Below the pieces are notes generated by a model, which saw nothing but the letters and a program-made list of their open reading frames with translations, made no database searches and had not been told where the DNA came from. DNA of 64,000 nt from assembly GCA_029851415.1 (NCBI GenBank), contig CM056743.1, positions 10,408,727-10,472,726 of the forward strand, in the 5' to 3' direction. Within the stretch, counting starts at the first letter, position 1; every line of letters starts with the position of its first letter. This DNA comes from Eretmocerus hayati (Eukaryota; Arthropoda; Insecta; Hymenoptera; Aphelinidae). The position numbers were made by a program, and so were the translations under genes. Below are positions 46,201 through 57,484 of the stretch, one piece after another.

Positions 46201-49200
46201 CTACGCCCACGCCAAATAACACCATTCGTCTCAGAATTCATCAGCTTTGTGAAGAAATGATTACAAATGGCAATTGCTGCATCTGGACAAGTCTCTCGAC
46301 AAGATTATCAGCTTAGAGTGGTGTTATAGAATTGGGTCTCGTTGACATTTATGTCAGTTTGAAGATTAAGGATAGTCTCAATCTAAAACTCTAGCTAAAG
46401 GCTATTTGATTATATTGTTATATTGTCGTTCAACAAAACAATTTACTTGCATTACTGACTCAACTATCAGGCTTGGAAAAAAAAAGACTGATTGTCTAGC
46501 AACAACATATCTGATATCTAACCTTTTGGGACTCCTTACTGCTTTTCTGGCCTTCAATCTGTTGAACTGCATCATCACTAGTAGCCAAATTGGTGTGCAA
46601 ACCATTTGATAATACTTGTAGCCTCCCCTCTGTCATCAAGCGCTTCAAGCGCACTGATGGGGCTTCATCCTCAGAGTCTTCGCTCTCTGACAGGAGCATT
46701 ATCTTTGATAAAATGAGTATATTCAGTGAGATGGATGTAAAAGATTGTTCAACCATGTACACATGATTCATGGTGCCATAGCTTACCCTCTTTCGTTTCT
46801 TGGTACGCACTACAGAGTTTGTTTTGGGGGTAAGTTGAATCCCCTCCTCATCATCAGACAAATCATTATGAGATCCTCCCACATTAGAGCAATCATCCAC
46901 CTGCAAGAGATGAAGTAACATGACAGTAAGTTCAACATCAGTCAGATATTAAATGTACATTAGTAAGGTGAGTTTTCAACTTCTGATAGATAGCATCTGC
47001 AGACACCGGTGAATCTATACCACCTGTGTATTTGGTAACTATCTCATTCACTCACCTAGATATCACATGAAACATTTTATAATCTCAATTTCTCCAATGA
47101 AAGGGTTAGTTTTAATCAAATATTGATAGATGGGGAGCATTTTCATTCTGATATGCTGCCAAAAAATGTTTGAGAATATTTCATCTTTACATCAGATAAG
47201 ATAACTTGGATTATGCGCAAGTGAATCAACCGCATGCAAAATATTTTTCTTAGGCAAGCTCAGTTTCACTCTTGGTAGATCTCGTGAGGCATTCGATATT
47301 GTGATTGCAACAAGCATAGAGTATCGAGGGAGTCACAATTATGATACTCACTTGCTTACTTGAGCTGCTGTCAATCAACTTCAAGGAGTCGACAGCAGAA
47401 TTTGTCACATGATCAGCACTGCTACTGATCACTTCACAAGGAATAGACACTCTGTCACTCTGCACACCATTGTTTACCTAGGCCATTCAATAGGTATGGA
47501 GTTAGGGTTTTGTATGATCTACTACTATTAATAATACTATCAATCAGTATTTGAGACAAAGCAATGGAATGAAAGACGTCTCCATGTCAGGACATGCCAC
47601 ATATCTTCCAGCGGCAACATTCGTTGAAAGATAAAAGTTTGTGCCAGTCATGTTATCAATCATCAAAATCTTGCAGTCTCTATAACCAAGAAGTACCGGC
47701 ACAATCACATTGATGATACTCACATTGCTATTCTCCCTGATGGACCCTTGTGGAAAAGCACCATCACTTTTATAGATTGACTGCTGGGAATCAGATACCA
47801 CTTCAGCAGCATCGCTGATGACCCCTCTTGTAACAGCAGCTACATCTATACAGCTTGGTCGCTTGGCATTAGATACCACTTCATCAGCATATTCAGCGAC
47901 TCTGGTGGGCCCTTTCGAAATAGCATTTATCTCTTTAGACCTTGGCTGCTGGTCATCATAACACATCTCATTAGCATCGCTGTTGCTCACCAGTGGTACT
48001 GCAGTATTCTCATTCAGCTCAGCTGAATTCGTTGACAACACTTTGTGGTTGGGCACATTATTAGTAACCTGTAACATCCGAGAGGTTGAAGATATATGAA
48101 CTGGATAGACTTTTGCAGGAAATTGACTCATCTGACAAATTTGCTAGAAACTGACACATTTGACAGAAAATTGACACACGATTAATTTGAAGTTTCAGAG
48201 ACATTTCAAATTTGTAGTTTAGATTTCTTCTTCTTTAAGTATATGAAGACTATTTCAACAAATTAAGCCTTGAGCACCAATGGGAGTAACTTCTATATTA
48301 TTGAGTGTTAAATTGAGTAATCAGAGAATCAGTCATGACATTAGAAATAGCCACCTTACTGACAAAGCAATTTGTGTAATAATGTAACAGGTCACACTGG
48401 CCATGTTCAATGAAAGAAAAAAAAAATGTTGCATTGAAATACATGGAAATTCGTGAGAAATGTTCCACACACCTCCAACAATGCTCTCCTTTTTGCCTTA
48501 GCCTTTTCCAAATTTTCCAGGGCTGCTTTCTTCTCCTCATCACTCTTCTTCTTCATCGGTTGCTTGGATTTCCCCTGATCCTTTTTTTTACCCTTCTTGG
48601 CGACAATATCACTCCCATCGTCGTCAATGATCTTCTTGGCGATAACTCTGCGGTCTTTCCTCGTAGGAGTAGTTTTATCAATCGCGAGGAGGTTCCGAAG
48701 TTTGGATTTCATCACTGTATGCTCTGTAGAAACAAAATGAAACAACTACTCATTATTCTGGTGACAAGCCTCAGCATGAAGCTAGCTAGCTCCGAACTTT
48801 TGCGTTACCGGAACTCGCATGAAAAAACCGCCCATACCAGCAACTCTGTCATTTAGCTTAAAATAACTTTCAATGCAGAATTAACATAATTTTGAAGGTT
48901 ACTTCAAAACTGCTAACACGCGATGGCTGTGTGTTCAGTTAACAACACTACCATTAAGATAATTTTTCAAATACTGTCGCTCTCATCATGTTGCATAACC
49001 ATCAATCAATCGGATCATCAATTCAGAGCAGCGCGAGAAAACGAAAGAGAATTTTACAGTACAGAATAAAATCGCGAATTCAATGATTACGAATACACTG
49101 TTGGTAAACAAATTTTGATCGTTCGGGAACTGCCAATACTGTCCATTCAAACTTGTTTCACTCTCCATCGATAAGGAGTCATTGCTCTACGCCCTATTAT

Positions 49201-49714
49201 TAGGTATAAACAAAAGCAAATTGAAGGTGAAAAGCAGAATGTACAAACAGGCCACTATAGGAATTGACACACTTGCCTATTCGAGAGTGAGCTAATTTCG
49301 CGAAAAAAAGTAAACAAGACAGCTCCGTGTACTCCATGATATTTATATGCCGGCGATGAGCACACTTGGAATTTTCTTTAGTAATTACGGCTACCAACCT
49401 CCATGCGACATTATCGTCACAATTATGGGGTCAAAGGATTTGCCCCGCAGATCCCTCAACGTCTCTTTTGCGCTTCTCATCTTCACGTTGACGTCGTTGG
49501 GCCACATCATCTTCACCTTCTTGGATCCTTTCAACTCTTGCAGGGCTGCCTCCCACTCCGCCTCGGTCTCGTGCTGCATGGCGAGCCAACACCGGTATCC
49601 GATTCGGTACTCGGGTTTTCCAGTTTTTGCGTCAAATTTATTCTCTAACCGAACGACGACTGTCTGGCTGTCGTCCACCTCCAGTAGCCCCTTCATATTG
49701 GGTTGATCGGCCAT
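43066..49714 (-). CDS. BEN-domain protein, 11-exon gene, 796 aa
   Basis: Assembled by matching splice sites and phases. Exons in transcript order: 49714-49399, 48723-48473, 48068-47724, 47477-47352, 46900-46787, 46702-46523, 46048-45833, 44436-44226, 44127-43964, 43845-43602, 43289-43066 (stop). Total 2391 bp, 796 codons, every junction GT-AG and in phase. The start ATG sits in GTCGCCATGG. Residues 1-105 form a compact N-terminal region (WLAMQHETEAEWEAALQELK). Then come a Lys-rich region (106-189), a Ser/Asp-rich linker (190-516), a coiled coil (517-586, ELRIEFAKKLEEAKEMKNDL) and a BEN domain (about 655-765). BEN domains bind DNA or chromatin partners, and most insect examples act as transcriptional repressors or insulator cofactors. 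A nuclear regulator is inferred. Which BEN family member this is cannot be said. Confidence 0.85.
43602..43845 (-). CDS. BEN gene exon 10: first half of the BEN domain
   Basis: Encodes PRKKFPLPTAFELEPEV and then the typical BEN start GALPLLFSEEVLRNSCIVG, followed by a Pro-rich insert and PLDQQILNALL. Ends with one base of the next codon (phase 1). The donor is GTGAGT. Confidence 0.85.
44450..45720. repeat. ~185-bp tandem repeat in intron 7 of the BEN gene
   Basis: Seven units with the core CAGATAAAATCTCAAGATGAAATTGCGCAC...GAAGCTATC...GTGTATTGAACGTTCAATG...TTTCGAAAGAAA, at about 44480, 44662, 44848, 45030, 45212, 45400 and 45578. Alternate units resemble each other more (TAGCTCGGCTCTCAGCCGTTT versus TGACTCGAAGATGATTTTCG), so the true period may be a dimer of ~370 bp. 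A 141-codon frame at 45226-45651 is repeat-derived. Confidence 0.9.
47724..48068 (-). CDS. BEN gene exon 3, internally repetitive Ser/Asp-rich linker
   Basis: 115 codons, phase 0 on both sides. A loose ~35-residue repeat is visible: EVVSNAKRPSCIDVAAVTRG and EVVSDSQQSIYKSDGAFPQG, preceded by a weaker EMCYDDQQPRSKEINAISKG. No fold is predicted by eye. This is likely a disordered linker grown by internal duplication. Confidence 0.8.
49399..49714 (-). CDS. BEN gene exon 1: conserved-looking N-terminal region
   Basis: 105 codons plus one base. It begins MADQPNMKGLLEVDDSQTVV and includes RIGYRCWLAMQHETEAEWEA and KVKMMWPNDVNVKMRSAKET. The mix of Trp, aromatic and charged residues suggests a folded module, of the kind seen at the start of other insect BEN proteins. 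That is a recollection, not a search. The donor GTTGGT is weak but gives the only in-phase link to exon 2 (SHG-E-HTVMKSK). Confidence 0.8.
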
Positions 49715-50185
49715 GGCGACCTGTTAGCGCAAGGTGCGGCTACGACTCTCCGAAACGCCGATAAAATAAATGTGACGGGAGCGGAGCGGCTCACAAAGTA
49801 TTTGAAGAATCACTCGCACAGCTTGCAAGTACGCGCCAAGTCAATCACGGTCACAAGATCAACACAACACAGCGTTAGGTACACTCGCGATAAACGTACC
49901 TGAGTGTTCGATCAACACCATACACACTGCTTCAACAAGTAACTGCTAACGCAGAGTGCAATCACGCTATCACAATGAAAAAAACAAGAACACAGTTTGT
50001 ACACGCGCGGCAAGACACTACAACACAAGACGATGCTACCTGGATGACTGCCGCGGCGATACTGAAGCTCCGCACAGTTGCACTTGCAGAACCAGTGCGC
50101 TTCGAACAGCGGCAGCTTGGTCGGCAGAGAAAAACCATCGGGGTAGGGGTAGAAGGGGAAGGAAGATTGGAGCGGCGGCATCCGT
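49715..50185 (-). promoter_or_regulatory. Upstream region of the BEN gene
   Basis: The 5' UTR and promoter are expected here. No TATA box is evident close to the ATG. Many overlapping frames are open on both strands, as expected for a balanced-composition promoter region. Function is inferred only from position. Confidence 0.35.
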
Positions 50186-50194
50186 AGCGGGCCA

Positions 50195-50310
50195 TCGTTT
50201 CAACAGGTGGTTGTCCGACTGTCGCGACGGCGCGGCGCTGGGGCTGGCCCCGCGGGTTTTCCCCCGAGCAAAGTGCCTATAAATCATTCAATCGCTCGTT
50301 TTTGCAGTGC
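50195..50310. repeat. GC-rich repeat, copy 1
   Basis: GGCGCGGCGCTGGGGCTGGC followed by CCCGCGGGTTTTCCCCC, then an ATAAATCATTCAATCGC tail and TTTTTGCAG. The same order is found at 51500-51625. It contains the palindrome GGGGCTGGCCCC. It lies just upstream of the BEN gene. Confidence 0.8.
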
Positions 50311-51495
50311 AACGAAAACAAAATGCAATGAGCTCACGTGAGCTCAGTTGTCCAAAAAATATCGAGGTGAGCAAATTTACGGGCGAGAAAGAGTGTTACA
50401 ATTACAACTTACCGCGAAATGTTGAGTCGTTGAAATGAGTTCATCATTCTTGACACAGACGAATGAATGAGATTTCAGCCCCTGTGTCTTTGCCTTAGAC
50501 ACTTTTCTAGGTATCCTGTATACTTTCAGTTTTATTCAAAAAAGCTCCGCGAAGATACTTATTATAATAAGTGCCGTAGAAAATGCGAAGAGTTTAGGTT
50601 GGAGTGGTTCTAAGCGCTTGTTAATTTTCTAATCAGAGATGAGACAACACTTGGAATCCGTTGCGCTCAAAAACTAATCTGGACAACTGGTCGAATGTTA
50701 CTGTCGATAAATTTCCCTCAAAATCTCAAGCATGATATAATTTTAGCTATGCGTCTTTTCCGACAAAGTCGGTTTTCATGTTTGATTTTTAGAGAATTTG
50801 ATAGCCCACTCATCTCGCGCATAAAACGCGTTTCGGCCGCGAGATATTCACGCGTTCTTTCATGTTTCTACGTAGCATACTATTCATACGAATCTAAGCA
50901 AGGGGTTATTCATCAACGTATAGAATGTAATGGGGGTGGTTTGTCAAAGTGCATCATATTCCACAAGAACAGAGGATGATCAGGATTTTATTAGTTTACA
51001 AACGGAAATATTGATGGCCCCTCAGCTTCTTCTTCTAAGCTAAATCATGCGGTATTGTTACATTACTCGAAAAGCTAATTCTGAGTATCATATTCGGAAG
51101 CCGTTAAAATGAAAATTCGTCAAATGTTTCAAACTCATCATTGAAAAAAACCCGTTATGAGTCTTGTGATATTTTCGCTTTACACAAAATTATTCGAAAT
51201 TGCCTCCAGATTACAATGCGAGAAACCGCAAAAAAATAAGAAAATTTCTACGCCTGAACTTCTTATAATTCTCGTCATTTGCTCCCGAGCAACCAGTTTT
51301 GAGATTTCTTCCAACGCGCAAATATCATAAAATAGTATGAAAAATCATCACGTCGCATCTAAAAAGCGTGAAACTAGCCGAAAATTGTTTCTATTGGAAC
51401 AAATTCGATTCAATCGAGGCTGTCATTCAGGCCTAAGTGTCGTCTATATACAGTTTTACCCGCACCGTTTCCAGATGCACGAAATGATAATCTCC
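50311..51495. other. No gene seen between the two GC-rich repeats
   Basis: Largely AT-rich. The longest frame (50695-50979 +, 94 codons) shows no domain. The pair of GC-rich repeats could mark the ends of an unrecognised 1.4-kb element. Confidence 0.4.
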
Positions 51496-51499
51496 GGCG

Positions 51500-51625
51500 T
51501 CGCACGCCGGGCCGCGATTTCAGCTGGTGGCTATATGCGCTCCAACAGTCGGTACGGCGCGGCGCTGGGGCCAGCCCCGCGGGTTTTTCCCCCACACATA
51601 AATCATCTATTGCCCGCTTCTGCAG
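51500..51625. repeat. GC-rich repeat, copy 2
   Basis: GGCGCGGCGCTGGGGCCAGC, CCCGCGGGTTTTTCCCCC, then ACATAAATCATCTATTGCCC and TTCTGCAG, in the same orientation as the copy at 50195. Confidence 0.8.
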
Positions 51626-51629
51626 CAAC

Positions 51630-54085
51630 TAATAGTTTATTACGAATCGAATGCTGGAAAACTTTTTTCCACACGAGATACGTAATGTGTTTTACATGCT
51701 AGTAGCGTAGAAACATTTGTTTCCACGCTACTCAAATGTAAAATACTTTTGATAGAGTGCTCGCGAGCAAAAATTCAACGGTCATCATCAATTATGTGTC
51801 TCGTCCTAAAAACGCATTCCCTGCTCTGCACTACTAACAATAAGTATGTACCAATGCAATCCATCACAGATATTCAATCTAACCCTCCCCCACCAAAAAG
51901 TATATATCATGTTATAGATATCTAAAGCTCTCTATTCTGACTCTGAGATGATAAAATTGACATTGAACGTGTTCATTAAATTCACAAAAATTTCCAAGTT
52001 AATCGAATCCTGAATAAACAGGACAAGTGGAGATATATTCCAAGTTATTGGTACACTTTGAGAATAATCCGCGTAAGCTTTCTAAAACACACTTTACGTA
52101 AACGATACATAGCACCGTTGCACAATGTCCATATGTGATAACATATTAATTCAAGTTATTCCCAATTGAATTAAATATTATCTTTTGAGCTGTCAAACGA
52201 CATCTTCAAATAATTTCAAGTACTTTCACCGGACAAAATATCTGCAAAAATCGCAAAAAGTTTTTTGTCCCTGAGCGGTTGTTTCAATCTCTATCAGACC
52301 GTACTTGAGGGCTCTGATGATCGCAACCTCACGCTCAACATTTTAGAATCGGAATCTAGTATCAAAATTTCAAATAGCAGTTGTGGGGCGAAAAGCCTTT
52401 TCCAAAGTGCACATATTATGTCCGGTGAGTGTACATAACGATATCAGATTTGACCATAATTTCTAATAGTAAGCACTAATAACTGGGAAATTTTCATTGT
52501 GACTACAAATCGGGATTCACTGACTGATATAACTGAGAATTATTCATCATCGAAGCGAACAATTACTTAATATGAGGATGTACTTACTTCTCGTGTAATT
52601 AGACAAGGGCGAAATCATCACTGTATCGCAGTATTTTATTTGTTTTTTTATTTATTTATTTATTCTTTTTCTTCATGATCGACGATGCCGGGTGACAGTT
52701 TAAACACTTAGTCATTTTCGTTAGAAAAACCGTAAATTTGTCGAGTCTTTTCCAGTCATTTCGCACATATTTTTTCGAATATTTTTTTCAAACTATTTAT
52801 TAACTCCGTGAAGGTCTTCTGCGTAAATATGATTAACTGGTGAGATAATATTGCGATAAAAACTTCACTTGGGCCGAGTCACGTCACTTCGCACAAATTG
52901 ATCGTAATTTTCAGCGTTGCTCCTTACACCTCAATCCTGAACTCTTCCGCAATCTTAAAAGAAAATCTATCCAGCATCCACTTTAACCACCGAAAAAAGT
53001 TAATATGCTCCACATTCAATGAGCGTCTCGATCAGAAAAAACTGCATACCGATCAAGTTATTCGAGGATATTATGAGTCAGATGGGATTTTTGCTTGTTG
53101 GTTTTCAGAAAAGTATGGGCGCTAGTTCCTGCCTAAGAATTAATTATTGTCACATATTTATGAGATTTCGGAATTTTGTTAAGATCGATAAGAAATCGAA
53201 ACATGAAATGAAATGAATCAATACTTATGAAATGATCGGACAAATCCATTTGCGCGTGCATGTAAATACAAGGGCTACTTTTACTTATAACATTTGAAAA
53301 ATTCTCAACAAAAAAAATTCAACAGTGATCCTCGCTTCCCTCTCATGGAAAGAAACATGATCATTTTCATCAAATTGCGATGATTCCTGATGTGATAAGT
53401 AACAATTGGCATTGCTATCGTTTCACCAAAATATGAAGTGATCTCCATTATAGTATGTTGATGAAAAATCAATTCTAAAGCACCAATCCAGCTATTTGAG
53501 GGTCAGATAAGATTAGGAATTTACGAAATGATCAATAAAACGAGCAATAAAATTCGATTTGCTCAACTTATCAAATGTGAAACAATGAAAAGAGCGCATC
53601 AACACTTGAGGAAGGAATGGAAGAACAATTGAAATCTCATCGATCAAAGGATTTATTTGCGACCCTTATTTTTTATATCTTTATATCCATATTATTGCAT
53701 CTGAAACAAACTTTACTAGATCAAGATAACTGTACTAGCTGCTGGAAATCAGGGTCATCACAACAAAATATTTCGAATCTCTGAATATTATTCTAATTCA
53801 AGCTGAGATATCGAGCTCTCACAAGTCATGGAATTCCAACCGCATCCTGGCAATTAATCTAAATCAAGATGGTTTTTGATTATTCTTAGACTTCACAGTT
53901 TCATTTAGCTCACAGTAACGAAGGAAAACGATACATTGATATTCCTGATAATCTTTCAAAAACATAGCTAGTAAAATAAAGGATGGTCTCACACAGATGA
54001 CTTTCTGTGTTCACCCCCATAAAATCGATGTACATCAATCGATTTACTCGAAATTCGGGAGCTGTCGAATCGCTTCGATCAAAAA
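51630..54085. other. AT-rich stretch without a gene
   Basis: Contains a TTTATTTATTTATTTATTC run at 52636-52660 and only short frames. No repeat partner or splice pattern found. Confidence 0.5.
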
Positions 54086-54182
54086 ATTTTCTAGCTGTGC
54101 TACGTCGGAAGCGCGACTTTAGACGAGTCTTCGCGAGGACTCGTTCGAAAATCGCGCTTCCGACGTAGACGGCTAGAAAATA
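54086..54182. repeat. 97-bp hairpin
   Basis: ATTTTCTAGC-GTGCTACGTCGGAAGCGCGA is mirrored by TCGCGCTTCCGACGTAGACGGCTAGAAAAT around GAGTCTTCGCGAGGACTC. A few unpaired bases remain. It looks like a very small fold-back element next to a Tc1-like element. Confidence 0.85.
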
Positions 54183-54207
54183 GATTATGTACCTCGTGCG
54201 GAATATA

Positions 54208-54875
54208 CAGTGCTGTGCAAGAATTCCTGAACGGTGGTACGAAATTCTCTCTTGTAGAAACGTCGATTGCTCAAGCTGAGATTGATGTAGAGGAATTTTG
54301 AAAAAAGCATCTTAAAGATGAGAAAAAATGCTGACGCAATGTGATTTTTGATTTTTCTCTCAGCCTTTCTTGGTACCTCAAATAACTGATGTAATTTCAA
54401 GAATTTCGATAAAGAAAAAACCGTTTTGACTACATGGGCTGTAATTTGGTTGTGGATAGAGATAGAGCAATTTTGCAAAAATTATCTTGATGAGCAAAAA
54501 AAATGCCATTTGCAATTATTTTCTTTATTCTTTTTTACGTCGTGCGAAGAAGAGTGTGGGAGCTCTCAAAGTAGCCCGATTCTCGGCTACTCGATGAAAT
54601 ACGGGTGAAAACAGCCGAAAATGGCAAAAAATTCGGTTTTGGCTACTTGAAGAAGTGTCACACTCTTATTCGCACGACGTAAAAAATTATCAAAATATCA
54701 TTGCGAATGGCATTTTTCCCGCTCTTCAAGATGCTTGCAAAGTTGTTCTATCTTCATCAGCGTCTAAAATACAGCCCACATAGTCAAAATGGCTTTTTAT
54801 CGAAATTCTTGAAATTACATAAGCTATTCGAGGTACCAAGAAGGGCTGGAAAGGAGAGAGATCTTCAACTTCTTC
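54208..54875. mobile_element. Tc1/mariner-like palindromic MITE, copy 1
   Basis: Starts CAGTGCTGTGCAAGAATTCC after a TA, the usual Tc1/mariner terminus style. The interior is mirrored (left 54355-54550, right 54650-54850) around the ACGTCGTGCGAAGAAGAGTG hairpin. The right terminus is missing: the mirror ends near GAGGTACCAAGAAGGGCTGG. Confidence 0.75.
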
Positions 54876-54879
54876 GATG

Positions 54880-55300
54880 ATCAGGTGGGTAACTTTTATG
54901 TATTGACAGAGAAATTGATTCTGGAGTCACAACGGAATTGTTTATTATCAATAATTTAACATATCATTATCAAGTTATTCAGTAATCTATTGATTCTTTT
55001 ACAGAACTTCTTAGCACTAGTCAATCCTCATCATGTCAGTCAAGATCGCTTATACGTCTATACATTATTATCTACTCAGCATGCACATTAAATATCTGTA
55101 ATGATACGGTTATTTTTCAAAATTTACAAGACTTTTTTTGGAGAGGTGTTAGACATTCATCACAAATGCTTCTGGGTCTCGAGCGCCAGCTAAGATTCCC
55201 ACACAATCAAACTGGCCCTAACACATACACCATCGTCGATTTGCAAATTATTATTCATCTCATTATTGCCATCCACATGGAGTATATCTCTAGTGAGCTA
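54880..55300. other. Region past the transposase stop
   Basis: AT-rich, with no second gene. If the TNP2-like gene belongs to a CACTA element, its left terminus should lie near or left of here. CACTAG at 55013-55018 is a candidate but has no proven partner. Confidence 0.3.
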
Positions 55301-57484
55301 TCAATCCGTCTCGAATCTGTTTGCGATACGGGTTATACACAATTTGCCATCTTGCAGTGGAATGCTCATGCATTTACTTTCAATCGATGAAATTTCATGG
55401 CAAACTATTTCGTGGCTTTTTCGGGCTACAGGACAGATTGCAGATGATTTGAACTTTCCAGAAACGACCAAAACGTCTGGTTGCACATCTAGTTTCGTTC
55501 CAAGCACCACGTATGTTTCTAATCCACTTTGTACACGAGTTACGCGAGCGAGTGCGTACATGTCGATGAAGTCGCCAGTGACCAAAGAAACTGTATGGTT
55601 TGCGCGTCTTTCAGCTCGCGTATACTGATTCGTGGTAAACAAAACATTGTCTTGAATGAATCGATCATACTGTTGATACTTCTCCCGGACGGGCTGACCT
55701 AATAGATTTTCTACGACATTTCGTTCAATTATAGACAGACTCATCTCTCGAGGTTTCCCAAGAGCCTTCAATCCATCTCCATACTCGACTATGTTAGTCA
55801 ATCGACATTTCCCCGTCAATTTCATGAACAACAATTTTACATCTTTTGAAACGCCCGGTTGTGAAAATATACTCGCGTTGTCCAAGATCCACTGTAACCT
55901 GCTAGCGTGTTTGCTTACCTGATGGGGTAAGTATTGTGTCCCATGGAATAGGGTTGCGAGAACACCATTGTAGGATTCACATGGGAACCCCGACCAAGCC
56001 CAAAGTCCACCATACAATCTTACAAATTTGGTTGTGTGTAGCGTGAGATGCAAGACAAATCTCATGAACTTTTTACCGTACAAAGATTCCACTCCACCGA
56101 CAAATAAGGCAAATGCTTCTTCAGCTTTCTGTATTTCAGACTCTGGAACTTGGTTTTGCGAACAGAGCGTAACGCCGTATACGAACAAAAACCAGTGTTT
56201 GTAGTATTTTTCCAGCATTAATCCTTTCAAACAAGGCACCGAATAATACAATAGTATATTTCGCATCTGGCTCGCTTTCTTGTCATCGCCATAGTTACAA
56301 GGGAGTCTTGTTATCTCTTTCGGAACTTTGATTGCTTTCATTCGTCGATTAAACTCTTTTTCAATTTTAGGCCCGAGATAGAACTTCTCATTGTGATTCG
56401 AAGAATCAAACCAAGCACCCAAGAACATTTTTACCACCCCTAGCAGCTTAGCATGCATATATTCAGGAGGGCATGAGTCAGGCAAACTCAATGTGCTGAC
56501 ATTAACAAGATCGGTGGCATCTTTTATGCCATGAACGATTTCACCAGTTTCAATCGCTGTTTCCATATCCTTGAGAAAAATCTCTTCGGTTCGAGGAGTT
56601 TGGGCTTCTCCTCGAAAAATGCGAGAGTTATTTTTATTTTCGGGATCAGCTGTTTCTCCTTCGTGGAGACAATAAGGGCAGGCAAACTCGCCATTATGGT
56701 TATGGATGCAAAGCAACAATGCTTTTGCTGGCGTATCTGCAATGCATAAGATTGCGTGTACCTTTACAGTAATTGACGTCTCATATATAACAGGCTTGCA
56801 TTTTATGCCTGTCTCACTGAGCGATTGTAAATCAGCAATCAAAATAGGCAGAAATAGTTTCATATCTGGATGACCACGCCCATACCAAAACCCCCATAGA
56901 AAAATATTCTTCTTTCGAATTTTGTATGGCAATTCATTGATCATAACGATGAAAGGCCAGCCACTTGATTTTGTCGTCATAAACATTCTTACGCCGTCAG
57001 TACTAATTGTGATCGTAATATCATCATCACCTATTATACCCAATTTTCTCAATAATTTGTACCTTGCCCCGTTGACTACATCGCTCTCTTCGCATTCCTT
57101 GCGTAGTTCAAGGAATTGTTCACTCTCAAGGAATCTCTTCAACTGAGGGCCTAACGGCCTATGAATGAAACATTTACCTTCTCTTTTCAAAGAATTTTTC
57201 TTGTACGTTTTGTGGCACTTGGGACATTTGCTCATGCGCTTTTGATCACCAAAATCTAAGAGTTCACGACAGTTCTCGCAATAATAATAATCAATACATT
57301 CATCTTTGGGGATCTCTTTGTAAAACCTATGTTTGCTTTTATACTCTGGTTTTGGTAGGTGTACGTCAATTAGGTTGAGTGCATCTCCTGAAGCTGTATC
57401 GGTGAGATGGTGCCTCTCCGCAAACGTGACAACCATAACTTCCCCTTGTCTCCGAGTGATGTTGCTGTTACCAATTTTATAGCC
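55301..57484 (-). CDS. TNP2-like transposase, last exon (catalytic)
   Basis: The acceptor TTTGTGTTACAG precedes GGC TAT AAA. A GTG upstream in the intron would give a longer frame but is not needed. Counting from that GTG, the zinc ribbon is at 72-93, STDG at 164-167, INELP at 185-189, IADTPAKA at 251-258, a Cys pair at 272/275, EYMHAKLLGVVK at 344-355 and FPCESYNG at 503-510. The C-terminal 200 residues match the general layout of the DUF4218-like part. Length is typical for the TNP2 core. There are no internal stops, so the protein may still be made. Confidence 0.85.
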   Translation of the reverse strand, partial: GYKIGNSNITRRQGEVMVVTFAERHHLTDTASGDALNLIDVHLPKPEYKSKHRFYKEIPKDECIDYYYCENCRELLDFGDQKRMSKCPKCHKTYKKNSLKREGKCFIHRPLGPQLKRFLESEQFLELRKECEESDVVNGARYKLLRKLGIIGDDDITITISTDGVRMFMTTKSSGWPFIVMINELPYKIRKKNIFLWGFWYGRGHPDMKLFLPILIADLQSLSETGIKCKPVIYETSITVKVHAILCIADTPAKALLLCIHNHNGEFACPYCLHEGETADPENKNNSRIFRGEAQTPRTEEIFLKDMETAIETGEIVHGIKDATDLVNVSTLSLPDSCPPEYMHAKLLGVVKMFLGAWFDSSNHNEKFYLGPKIEKEFNRRMKAIKVPKEITRLPCNYGDDKKASQMRNILLYYSVPCLKGLMLEKYYKHWFLFVYGVTLCSQNQVPESEIQKAEEAFALFVGGVESLYGKKFMRFVLHLTLHTTKFVRLYGGLWAWSGFPCESYNGVLATLFHGTQYLPHQVSKHASRLQWILDNASIFSQPGVSKDVKLLFMKLTGKCRLTNIVEYGDGLKALGKPREMSLSIIERNVVENLLGQPVREKYQQYDRFIQDNVLFTTNQYTRAERRANHTVSLVTGDFIDMYALARVTRVQSGLETYVVLGTKLDVQPDVLVVSGKFKSSAICPVARKSHEIVCHEISSIESKCMSIPLQDGKLCITRIANRFETD

